A stretch of 64,000 nucleotides of DNA, taken from positions 2,621,542 through 2,685,541 of the forward strand of contig JAESIW010000200.1 of NCBI GenBank assembly GCA_016802295.1, in the 5' to 3' direction. Source of the stretch: Brachionus rotundiformis. Taxonomy: Eukaryota; Rotifera; Eurotatoria; Ploima; Brachionidae. The translations under genes were made by a program, and so were the position numbers. Below are positions 36,310-47,060 of the stretch, one piece after another. Position 1 is the stretch's first letter. Each line of letters opens with the position of its first letter. The notes beneath the pieces were generated by a model. It had not been told where the DNA came from. It did no database searches and worked only from the letters and a program-made list of their open reading frames with translations.

Positions 36310-36582
36310 TTAGTTGAACTCCTTAATGTCATGAGAGGTACATTTTGGACAAAATTCAAAATCCATTAGAAATAATGTTTGAATGTGATTTATACATTTT
36401 ATTCGTTTTCTTCCCTTTTAAATTAAATACAATTAAAATTTTAGAGCTATTAAATGCTGAATTACCTTCCAGTCGTGACCACAACTTTTGCATAATAGAT
36501 AAGAATCATTTCGGTCACATATCTTACAGCTGTCTTCTTCTTCAAGAGGTTGAAAGAGTTTTTTTGTAAATAATTTGCTCAT
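36310..36582 (-). CDS. Small Cys-rich (zinc-ribbon-like) protein, 73 residues
   Basis: Exon 36582-36466 and exon 36414-36310 join in phase across a 51-nt GT-AG intron. The first exon encodes MSKLFTKKLFQPLEEEDS followed by CKICDRND and LLCKSCGHDWK. The second ends MDFEFCPKCTSHDIKEFN-stop. The three CxxC knuckles (CKIC, CKSC, CPKC) suggest one or more bound zinc ions. ATG is the first in frame and the Cys spacing is preserved only with this splice. I do not recognise the family. It is too small to be an enzyme on its own, so a zinc-stabilised adaptor or subunit is the most that can be inferred. Confidence 0.6.
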
Positions 36583-36743
36583 TCTTGGTTTTTGAAATAA
36601 TGAACAATCTTTCCCCGAATTTATAGGATTTATTCTTAAATAATTTATAATAATTTAAACACAATCCAACTTTATTAAATAGGGAGTAAGAATTACTGAT
36701 AGATTTTGCTGAATTTTATAGACTATTATTATTATTATTATAG

Positions 36744-36897
36744 ACTACTAAAATTACTCTTTGAAACCGTTCTGAAAGGAAATCGTTTATCCAATTTATC
36801 AGCCCTTCATCAAACTCAAAATATTTTAGAGAAGCTTTCTATGAGAGAATTTGTCCAAAGTCTTTGGGAAATTTGTGTAAATGATATCAACCGATAA
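36744..36897 (+). CDS. Candidate 3' exon of a small plus-strand gene
   Basis: After a run of ATT repeats ending in an acceptor-like TATTATAG, a coding-looking frame reads LLKLLFETVLKGNRLSNLSA and ends EFVQSLWEICVNDINR-stop at 36897. Composition is better balanced than the surroundings and the helix pattern is amphipathic. I could not find an upstream exon or a clear start, other than an internal ATG that would leave 18 residues. It lies head-to-head with the small Cys-rich gene. Confidence 0.3.
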
Positions 36898-37709
36898 ACG
36901 ATATCAGTTCAAAATTAATTAAAAAGGAAAAAAAATAATTATTAAATAAAGTTTTGGTCAGACATAACTATTTTGGTAAAAAGCCGTGTTGTCAAATTGT
37001 TTTTAAGTAAATGATCTAAAATTAATTCTTTATTTGTGAACGTCAAGACTTGCATAGAATTCTAGTTAACCACACTGGGCGATTTTTCTGAGGAGAGAGT
37101 TTAGAGCCCCTTTATGTAACGGTGTCACATTTTAAAGATATAGAAAATTTTTATAAACCCTTTTTTAAATAAATCGTAAAATAGATAAACAAAGAAACTA
37201 TAAGCCAGATGGCAATATGCAAAATTTGTAGATTAATATCAACAGAGTGTTAAAAGGCAAGTTGTTGTAGGAATAGTTGAAAATTTATTGATAATTCGAT
37301 AGTAAAATGTGAACCAAAAGTCTTTATCAATAATTCAAATTAATTTCTAATAATTAATCAAAAAAATTAAAATTTTAATAGACTAATTTTGATGTTTTTT
37401 GTCAATTAATATTATTTAGTTAAATATCATTTATTTATAATATTTAATTTGATTTTATTTAGATAAAAACTAAAAAAATTAGAATCAAAAAATAAATTTT
37501 TGATACAAACATTTATTTGGAATTTCATAAAGCTTTTTTTAAATTCGCATAACCCGATTTTTAGAAAATGAAAAAAACTTTAAATTCAATTGAATTTTTT
37601 TCATACAAAAATTAAAAAAAGATAATAACAGATCTACACATTTTATATATATATACAAAATTTTATTTTTGTCCTGATAAAAAAGAAGTTTCATAGTAAG
37701 CAAGAACTG
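36898..37709. other. Intergenic, nothing recognised
   Basis: A/T-rich spacer, partly the 3' UTR of the condensin gene. It contains a short ATATATATA run near 37,646. No open frame with coding character. Confidence 0.5.
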
Positions 37710-40700
37710 CTAATAATTGGTTATAATTACATCAGAACCGATCGGGTCATTTTTCAGCAATAAACTCTTAAAAAAATAAAAAATTTAAATTAAGGAATTA
37801 ATAATTTTTTCATAAGCTTACATGCTCATTAGCCAAAAATAGCAACATTTGAAAAACAATACAGATTGATAAATCATCAAAAACTTTTTGGCTAATCACT
37901 GGTGGTCTGAGTTGTTTGTAAACTTCCTTTAACGATGCATTGATGGTAAAATTTTCTTTTGTCTTGTCGCCAATTTGAGTTTGATTGGTATTTTCCTGCT
38001 ATGCTAAAGTGTTAAACCTGCTATCAAAATAATTCTCATTCTTACCTTATCTGTTTCCAATAACAGTGACCAAATGACTTGTTTAAGTCGGCGCACGTCT
38101 ATATTCTTCGATGTTTTGGCGTATTCAATGTTCAATGCGTTAACTTGGAGCGGAGCTTGGATCAAATTGTCTGCGTCAAAAACAGGCAAACTTCCCATCT
38201 CTTGTGGCTGAAGACCCATTTCATTGAAATTCTGGGTTTGGGCAAACTCGTGTCCATTTTGAGTAAAAAAGGGCTCATTGGTTTGGGCGGTGCATGGCAT
38301 TTCAAAGTCATCGTCCATGCCTCCCAAATGTGCGTCATCGTCGTCAACACCATCTTGAACTCTATTTGCCAATCCTTTGCCAATTTCAATATCATCATTT
38401 CCCAGTAAGTTCTCTACCTGATCGACGTCAGTGTAAATTTTAGCCATAGTCAGTTTTCTGTAAGCTTTGAACATATCTTTTGGATTGAAATCGCATTGTC
38501 GCTCAGTCTCGAACCACAAGGGCTTTTCACCTCTTTTTTCCAATGTTCGGTCACATAAAAATATACATTTTTTAGTCTCTTTGAACGACTTAGATATGTC
38601 TGTTAGAATAGTGAAATCTATTCGAGGCGCTTCTTTTTTGCTGCGGACAGTTCCGCTTTTGACTAGCTTGGTATTTTGAGACATGTTATCTGAACTTTTG
38701 GCACTGCTTTGTATTTGAAGAGCCATGCGCTTCAAATGCTTGGGCAGGTCGTGAAGCTTCAATTTTTCAAAATTAAAGTAGGAATAATCCGAAGGTGAGT
38801 TAGATATCAAAGTGGTCAAGTCAGCAATTGAGTTTAGAGTGTTTATGGAACGAATATCATCTATTTTGTCCAGCATTTCCATGCCCGATTGATGAATGCT
38901 GGTGCCACGTTGTACTTCTGTCATGTTTAGCTCGGTACCGAAATTTTCCATGTCTGGGTCGGCCTCTACATCGTTGTTTATGTAGTCATCATCAAATTGC
39001 TCGATTCCAGCATCATTTGAAAGGTTCAAAACATTTCTATTGTTTGCATCGAATCGATGCGCCTCCAGATTTTCATCAACTGATGCCATACTCTGGATCA
39101 GTTTGGTTATTTCGTCTTCCGTGTCCAAATTCCATCCAATATAGCGAAAATTGGACAATTCAGAACAAAGCTTAACATTTTTCAGGTCAATGTTGTTGGT
39201 TTTGTGAAATTGGCAGTAGTCCTGCAGGTTTAGCTCCTCGTAATCAAATCCTTTTTGGTTAAATTGGTCAATTTTTTCATCCTTGTTGATCACTAGTTCG
39301 GTGCTGTCGTCTCGATAGTGCAGTTTGTTGAGCAACATGCCACCAATAGCTTCACTTTCAATGCATGTTGAAATTTTAGAAAAATACAAATCCTCCTAGA
39401 AAAAAGACAAAGTTTTATTTTTTATTTTAATTGACGTGTAAGATAATAAATTTTAATTTAATGAGAATTTTGATTTAAATAGATCTGAAATGGATATAAT
39501 TAAAATTTTAAAAGATGTGGAAGAAAAAGATGAGCTTAAGTATGAAAGCTTTCCAAGCTATGCATGTGAAAATGGTAAGATTAATATACAAATATGCCAG
39601 TTTATAAGATGATAGAAATTTTCATTAGATAACATAATCAGAAATGACAAAAATGGTAAATTTCAATATTTACATAATTTTTGATGGTCTTTATTTAATT
39701 TATAAAAAAAGAAATTTCATGCTATGAAGTTTTTAAATTGACATTAAATGGAGCAATTGTTTGCATTGTTTTAGTGGGACTGGTGCTGATTACTGTACGA
39801 TTAATGTTGTATTTGTTTTAAATATTTTACAAAATAAAAATTAAACCCAATTTTTAATTAATTTAATTTGAACAATCAAAAAAAATATCATTAAATTTAT
39901 CAATAATCTTTATAAGGTTGTACAATAAATTTATTTGCCGTCCATTTAGAATTATTAAAATAATTTTTAATATGTAGAATTTATCTAAAAATTTTGAATC
40001 TAATTTTAATTTTTTTAAATAAATTTCTCTCACTGCTGGTCAAGGCAGCGGTCAGTAAAAATTTTGACCATGCTTGACCTGTAGCTGTCCACAAGCCTGA
40101 ATTTATATCTTATCTTAAATTTTGTAAGCGATCATTTTGGCCTAACAAAAGTAAAGCAGTTTGAGAATTTTTTTCATAGATTATTTTTTAAGAAAAAGAA
40201 ATGTAGATCAAAAAAATTTTAACTTGGTTACAATTTAAATTAAAACTTATAGTATGCAGTGAATTAAAAAATAAAATTATTTGAATATAAATAATTACAT
40301 CTTGGTAATCGTCCCTTAATTTGCTAGTAATTGTTTCCAAATTTTCGGCAATCTGTGAGCTTTTTTTTAAACGCTTTTTCTTTGATTTACTTTTTTTATT
40401 ATTTTGATCATTCTGGTCATTATCATTGACTTCACCGTCATCTCCAAAATCATTAACTGTCCTCTCTAAGAGAAAAAAACAATTTTGATAAATCATCTTC
40501 ATTTTATCATTTGTCATTTAATTAAAACCTGCACTATCTCCATTTTCATCATCATTTCCGGGACGTCGAATGCCATCTAGCATCTGATAGGTATTTTGAT
40601 GCAGGGCGTCGACTCTGGCTGCGTATATTTTGGTGCCCACATCAATTGTGCAGCCAACAACCTTTTAATATTCTTTTAGTCAAATAAACCAAAAATAGGA

Positions 40701-41269
40701 ATATTTTAGTCACCTGAAAATTAGTTACTCCGCCACTGATTTCCTTATTTAAAACAATATCGGACATGTAGTCAATTAGTTTGAGTTGAAAGGCGTTTTT
40801 TGCATTTATTTTCTTTAAAAAATTAATATTAAATAATTTAATTGATTAATTTAATCATGGTAACCAACATTTTCATTTAGCAGTTTTACACAGTTATTAT
40901 ACAAACATGATAGCTGCTCGTTTGAAGGTTTAGGAACTGAGGGAGTAGTTGGCTGTCTAGTCGATCCATTTAATGTCTTTTGCAGGTCCCCACTAAATTA
41001 ATTATTTGTATATTTTTATTAAAGGTAAACATTGGCAATTACTTTTCCTGAATTACGCGGTTTTTTCGTTGTAAAAGTGCGTTGGCAGAGCTTTCATTTT
41101 GATGAACTGAGAAAGATTTTTTAATTTTTTTATCAGGGGATGTTTATCTATAAAAATTACTTGACAATCGACGCCTTTTTTCGGCAAGATCGTCGTTTAC
41201 ATCATTCTCAGCGACATCACCGAACTGAGGCAATTCATTTCCTAACAAAGTTTTCCGTCTGGAAGACAT
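37710..41269 (-). CDS. NCAPH: Condensin complex subunit 2 (CAP-H/barren kleisin)
   Basis: Nine exons: 41269-41161, 41106-41043, 40992-40869, 40812-40714, 40661-40529, 40465-40299, 39395-38046, 37998-37822 and 37766-37710. They give about 759 residues (human CAP-H 741). Family blocks appear in order: KNAFQLKLIDYMSDIV (N-terminal kleisin region, human TTKNAFGLHLIDFMSEIL), TIDVGTKIYAARVDALH, CIESEAIGGMLLNKL, the central acidic region, IDFTILTDISKSF, then ALNIEYAKTSKNIDVRRLKQ and WSLL, and the C-terminal winged-helix end PPVISQKVFDDLSICIVFQM to LANEHSLLLKNDPIGSDVII. CAP-H closes the SMC2-SMC4 ring and binds CAP-D2/CAP-G for mitotic chromosome compaction. The ATG at 41267-41269 starts MSSRRKTLLG. 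Introns are 47-63 nt except intron 6 (40298-39396, 903 nt), which contains an opposite-strand gene. Confidence 0.95.
39490..39821 (+). CDS. Small tail-anchored membrane protein, nested in a CAP-H intron
   Basis: Three exons (39490-39574, 39629-39655, 39712-39821) join in phase 1 at both junctions to give 73 residues. The middle exon is only 27 nt. The N-terminus is soluble and acidic (MDIIKILKDVEEKDELKYES). The C-terminus is one hydrophobic segment (LNGAIVCIVLVGLVLITVRL, then MLYLF-stop), giving a tail-anchored topology with almost no residues beyond the membrane. The gene lies wholly inside intron 6 of the condensin gene on the opposite strand. Both introns have GT-AG ends and consistent phase, which argues against chance. 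An acceptor-like TTAAATAG sits 7 nt before the ATG. I do not recognise the family. Confidence 0.65.
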
Positions 41270-41607
41270 ATTTTTTATAATAATTATTTAAAATTATAAA
41301 AATATTCAACAAAATTGCTGTAAATTGGATATGAATTTTTTCGCCATTCGACAATGACCTATACAATTTAAAAATATGACGACTTGTATTTTGTCTTCAA
41401 TGTTACAAATGAAAATTGTAAATTAAGAAAAAAATTTTATCAAAACTTTAAGGCTGTTTGGAATGACCTTATGTCTTCCTTTCAGCCAAATGGTGATGAG
41501 TTAAAAAAAAAAGAAAATTTCCATGGTACATATGAAAAAAAAAAATTTTTTTATATTATACCTCATAAGAGTAACACTTCTGCACCCCATCTCTCTCCCT
41601 CTCTTTA

Positions 41608-43240
41608 TTTAATTAGTAAATAAGTTATTTAGTTAGAGAAGAGATTTTGATTATTAATAAACTTAAAATAGATATTATCTTTCTTTTTATATGTTTGATA
41701 GCACCACGCTATTAAATTGGTGATAGCGGTAAAATTTGCTTCACTCCATTACAAGCTAAATTTTAAAAGAAAACACGTTTTGAAAAAAAAAGATAATGTT
41801 AAATCCTGAACAATTAATGTTCCTAGGAACAATGGCCCATTGTTTTCGTTTTTTACAGCCTATCACTGCATGTGAAAATCAGCCAGTTGTTGCCATATTT
41901 TTTTGGTACTGTTGGATTGCTCATAGTTTTTTTTGGATTTAAAAGATACCGTGAGTCGGAGATGAAGTCTTTATTTGCTGAATTGGAAGTCAGACCATCA
42001 ACTAAGAATTCAACTGAACAATTTAAAACATGAAACTGCAGACGAGATTTAACACCCGTATTAGGCGAGGTGCATTTGAAAATGATAAAAAGACTGTCGA
42101 AGTTAAACAATTCAAACAATCTCAAGAACTTATCAAGGGCTGAAAAACCACTTCAGAGCAGATGAAATGGGATTCAGTTTTGATCGAAAGTCAAAGTAAA
42201 CTTGTTTGAATGATCTGGCTGGGCTAAAATAAAAAAAATGATTAGAAATGAGGAGTCTTGAGACTCTGATTCAAAATCAAGATATGTTTTTGATGGAAAT
42301 AAAAACAAGAGAAACAAAACATGTCATGACTTCACCAGATATTGGTCAAAACATTTGAACAGTGAGCTGGAAAGAACCACATCTTTCCAAAGCTCTTCCA
42401 AAACGCCGAGTTTATCCGATTTTTTGCTCATCAAATCGATCCTAAATGAAGAAAAGGGACCAATTCTAAATTTTAAGCCTCGGTTACTGTCAGAAAAAAG
42501 TGAAACTCAGGTTCCACCATTATTTGAAGCATGCTACTAACTCAATCGGCAAACCAATCTGGAAACGTGGTGGAAGCGTTTTGAATTGTATGTTTCGAAT
42601 GTCAGAACTCTCATGATCAAGTTGAGAGATTGGTTTTTGGTATTCTTGGACGACAATTGTACTCCACAAACTTGTATGAGCATTAATGAAATTCTCCAGC
42701 AAATGAGGAAGCTTTTTGGAACCAGGAAGTCAATCAACATGCTAAAGGACATTTTTATAACAGACGACAATGCTCCGTCTACAATCCATCTATACTAAAA
42801 GTGGTTGTCAAAGAGGATCCCTAAGAAAACTCCATGCAAGTGGTGGAAGAGTTTTCGTACAGACTTTTCATTCTGCGTTAGCTACGATTCACATTGATTG
42901 AGTAAAAATATGATGAAGAAGATGATTATGAAGTTATTGAAAGAAACACCTCAAAATCTTTGATTTTTTTTTGTTCTATTCGATTATTTTTGTTGTAGTT
43001 AATTTTTGTTTTTTTTTGGAGACCTTAGGAGATGTCTTAAAGTGGTAGGGAAAATTCAAGATAGACAATTCAGATATTAAGTGGGGTATAGGATTATTAC
43101 TCCTATATGTCCTGGATTCCGTCCTCTCATTCCTTTATTAAATCCCTTTATTAAATAATAAATAAATTTAGTTAGAGAAAAGATTTTGATTATTAATAAA
43201 CTTAATAGAGAAAATCCTCTGTCTTTTTATATATTTAACA
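41608..43240 (+). mobile_element. Decayed short LTR retrotransposon
   Basis: Two direct repeats bound the element. The segment TTAGTTAGAGAAGAGATTTT and onwards at about 41,630-41,670 recurs with one mismatch over roughly 37 bp at about 43,168-43,205. Weaker similarity extends over about 41,608-41,700 and 43,146-43,240. A plus-strand frame between them, broken by stops, reads like a retroelement capsid (Gag) region: blocks at 42,355-42,540 and 42,550-42,800 include NLETWWKRFELYV and a downstream W/L helix pattern. A purine-rich AAGTGGGGTA at about 43,079 precedes the right repeat (polypurine-tract position), and ATTGGTGATAGCGG at about 41,716 follows the left repeat (primer-site position). No protease, reverse transcriptase or integrase is present. 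It is dead or non-autonomous. The Ty3-like class is a guess from the Gag style. The true LTR outer ends are not resolved. Confidence 0.7.
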
Positions 43241-44271
43241 CTATTAAAAAGTAATTTGACTTTAATTAAAATTCTGAATGATAATGAAAAAAAACAATAA
43301 ATTAATTTATGAACAAACTTTATTCTATTTAATTTTTTAAAATACTATTTAATAACTACAATTAAAGTATGATTTCTGATTTTTTTTTCTCATCAACGAA
43401 ATGCGATTTTAAAAAAAGTAATTAATCAAAAGCTGATATTCATTTATCCTTTTTTATTTCCATTGAAAATATTCGATCCTTTTGGTTCATCTTTCTTCAA
43501 TTAAAAATTTTTTATAATAATTTGCAAATATTGTCAATTTTTTTTCGATTGTTTTGCAATCGAAAATAGGTTGATAATTTGAACATTAGAAACGTATTTG
43601 GAAATCTGAACACACAGAGTCTTTATTTAATAGAAATTTCTTCTTCATAAATTAAAACTCTTAAAGCATTTCTATTTTTAAGTTTTGCCATAGATCCAAA
43701 GCAAATATAGTAAAAACTTGCTTGAGAAAAATATAAAACAGGATAAAAGTCCCAATTAAAGAAGATTTTTGGATTAGATTTTTTAAAATTTATTTACGTT
43801 TTATAAATTGAAAATTAAATGAATTTTATAAAAAAAAACCGCAATAGTATTTTGATTAAACAAGGACATGGAGTTAATTACTGAGAATTTTTAAGAATTG
43901 AATGGAAAGTTATTTTTTTCTAGTAATTCTTTTTTCCATAATAAAGATATAAAAAATAATTCTAAAAATAATAAAATGGAAGTATGTAAATTCTTAAATA
44001 TGACCATGGCCAATTGACCAAAAAAGAACTAATTGGACTAATTACTCCTTAATATATTGACTTAAACTTATATTAAAGAAAAATTTATATTTTCAGCTTT
44101 AAATTATTATTTTTTTAAATTATTAAGACAATTTTTTACAACTCATAAAAAATTATAATTTTTTTTGAATAATTTGCATCATGAAGCACATGTAAACTTA
44201 AAATCTAAAATTTGAAAGAGTATTTTAAACTAAAAAATTAAAAAAATATTTATTTTAGATCTGTCATAACA
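43241..44271. other. Intergenic, upstream of SDA1
   Basis: A/T-rich spacer containing the SDA1 promoter. A strong acceptor-like tract (AATATTTATTTTAG) ends 13 nt before the SDA1 ATG. Nothing else was recognised. Confidence 0.5.
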
Positions 44272-46947
44272 ATGACCAGTACCAAGAACTATTTTGCAAC
44301 CAATTTGCTCCAACTCCAAAATCACATCAAAAGAGACCCAACGTCTTACAAAGATGAAGTAACACATTGAAAAGATTTTATGATGGTTTAATTTTGATTT
44401 TTTACCAAAGTTTTCTCAAACTTACCTTAACTACGAATCTACACTGCAGGCCTATTTGATGAAACCATCTAAACAGAACAAACAACTAGCCGATTTAGCA
44501 CTTTTTCTAGCTCATGTGTCTCATTGCTTCACTGATGAACTAAAACAATATCCGCAACAATTAATAGACATCCTTAAACGTTATGTCAGTGTCTTGAATC
44601 CTGATATGAGATTGGTAATAAAATAAAAATAAAAAAATTTTTTTAATTTTTTTTTCGAAGACATTTTGCAAATGTTTAATGTTGATGAGAAGCAAAAATT
44701 TGATCGAACCAAAGCCACTTTTTGAGATATTCTTCACTCTAATAAAATGCCAGGACAAACAGTTAAGAAAAACATTATTCGATTTTATGCTAAATGATGT
44801 AAAAAAGATAAAAACTAAACAAAAAAACTTCAAACTTTGTTCAGTTAGTTTTATTTTTAAAATTAAAACAAAATAAAATATATTTCCACTTAAAGCAAGT
44901 TCAGCAATATGTTTTTACTTTGACCAAAGAAAGTCACCCTCTAGTTGCCAAATATTCTTTGGTAAATTTATAAAATAAATAAAGTATTTTTTATAAAATA
45001 ATTTTTTTAAGAATTTGTTAATTGATTTGTACAAAAAACAAATATGGAATGATGCTAAAACAGTTAATGTAATTTCACAGTGTTGTTTTTCAAAGATTAC
45101 CAAAGTTTTGGCACTAGCTCTACAATTTTTTGCTGGTAAAGATGTTGAAAAAGAATCTGAAAGTGAATCGGATTCTGAAGTACAATTTAATAGATAATTA
45201 ATCAGATGATAAATATATACTTTATTTAATATTAGGACGAAAAAACAACTCAACAAGTTCTGCTTAGTTTAAGAGTTGGTAAAAAGACCAAATCGCGTAA
45301 GAAACGAACTGACAGAACTTTGAAGTCAATGAACAAAGAAAAAAAAAAGAAAAATAAAAAAGATGGCTTGCCGCATTTTAGCGCTTTGAACTTGATCTAC
45401 GATCCACAGGATTTTGCTGAAAAACTTTTCAAACTTGTTGAAACAACTAATGAAGGTTTTGAAATAAAAATTTCAATTTTAGAATTAATATCAAGACTTA
45501 ATGGAATTCATCAGTTATATCTAAATAATTTTCACCATTTTTTAATTCGCTTCCTGAATCCCCATCAAAGAGGTAGTAAAAATTAAAACATTGTTTCATT
45601 TAATTTCTTAATTTACATTTTTTTTAATAGAGGTGACAAAAATTTTATGGTTTTCGGCAATATCATCCCACGAGTTGACACCACCAGACGTAATTTTGAC
45701 CAAATTAGTAAATTTCTTATCTTTTTAATTAAAATTTTATATCTAGACAGTTGAACCAGTGCTAATGGCAATAGCAAATAATTTTATAACAGAAAGAAAT
45801 AGCACAGAAGTGATAGCTGTTGGTTTAAACGCTGTTAGGGAAATATGTGACAGATGTCCCTTAGCCATGAACGAAGATCTACTCGGAGATTTGGTTCAAT
45901 ATAAAACTTACAAAGACAAGGCTGTATCAAGCGCTGCCAAGTCTTTAATCCAGTTGTTCAGAGATAAAAATCCACAAATGCTGCATCGTAAAATGAGAGG
46001 AAAGCCTACCGAGGAGTCGATAGTTGAAGGTGCTAAGATAAGGCAGTATGGTGAATTGGACGCCAAAAGCTATATCCCTGGTGCAGAGATAATAGATTTG
46101 GACAATTCGGAGCAAAAGGAGACCGAAAAAACAATTAATATTGAGGATTCAGATGAAGAAGGTGGTGAATGGGTTGAATCAGAATCAGAGGACGAGAAGC
46201 CCAAGAAGAGAAAGCATAGTGAGGATGACGAAGAAGATAGTTCGGATGGCGAATGGGTTGATGTTTCCAGTGAGGAAGATGAAGTTGACAATTCAGAACA
46301 GGATAAGACCAAATTGATGACTTTGGCCGAAAAAGAAGAAAGAGCTAAAAAAATATCCACAGAAAGAATTCTAACTCAAGAAGAGTTTAAAAAAATTAGA
46401 ATGGAACAAATGAAAAAGAAGCTGAGTGATAAAAATTTTGATAAAAAGTCAAAAAAGAAAACAATTAATATTGACTCTGATTTTGAAGAAGACAGTGAAA
46501 GACTTAAAAAGTAAGGCTGTAAATTATTAGTAGGATGAATAAATATTTTTTCTTCAGTAATGGTCTTGTTCCATTAACATCAATTACTTATATCAACAAA
46601 AAAAAGGCTCACGATAAAGAAAGCCGAATGACAAGAGTTCAAGTAAAGTTTTGAATGTTGGGCTAATTGTATTTTGGAATTTAAAATGTAATTTTTTTAG
46701 GAAGGAAGAGAAGGTCGAGATAAATTTGGTCACCGCTTTAAAGATTCTCGTCTTGGTAAAACTAATAAGGAAAAATTAAAGAATAAAAGCTTTCAGATGC
46801 TTCGTCCAAAATTTAATAAAAAACACAAGCGTTCGTTTAAAGAAAAACAAGTAAGAATTATCTTTTATTTTCTTATTTGAAATAATTTTTTTTATCATTA
46901 AGATGGCTCTGAAAAGTTCTCTACTAAAACAAAAGAAAATGAAATAA
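44272..46947 (+). CDS. SDAD1: SDA1 (SDAD1): 60S ribosome biogenesis/export factor
   Basis: Eleven exons: 44272-44358, 44411-44614, 44661-44843, 44896-44961, 45012-45179, 45236-45572, 45631-45707, 45747-46510, 46558-46642, 46701-46850 and 46903-46947. They give about 721 residues (human 687). Family blocks: LLQLQNHIKRDPTSYKDE, LADLALFLAHVSHCF, LIKCQDKQLRKTLFDFMLND, KQIWNDAKTVNVISQCCFSK, LIYDPQDFAEKLF, KPTEESIVEGAKIRQYGELD, AKSYIPGAEI, RILTQEEFKKIRMEQMKKKL and the C-terminal NKKHKRSFKEKQ ending MALKSSLLKQKKMK. Between residues of the last third lie two strongly acidic stretches with Ser-Asp/Glu, typical CK2-type sites. SDA1 acts in the nucleolus/nucleoplasm in pre-60S maturation and export. All introns are short. 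Its stop is 113 bp from the ALKBH8 start on the same strand. Confidence 0.95.
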
Positions 46948-47060
46948 AATTTTTTAAAATTAGTTTGTTTTTTATTTTTTGTCATCTTAATGCTCAATTT
47001 TACCAAGCATAACTTCTTGGAAAATTTTAAAATAATCTGTTTAAAATATATTTAAAAAGA

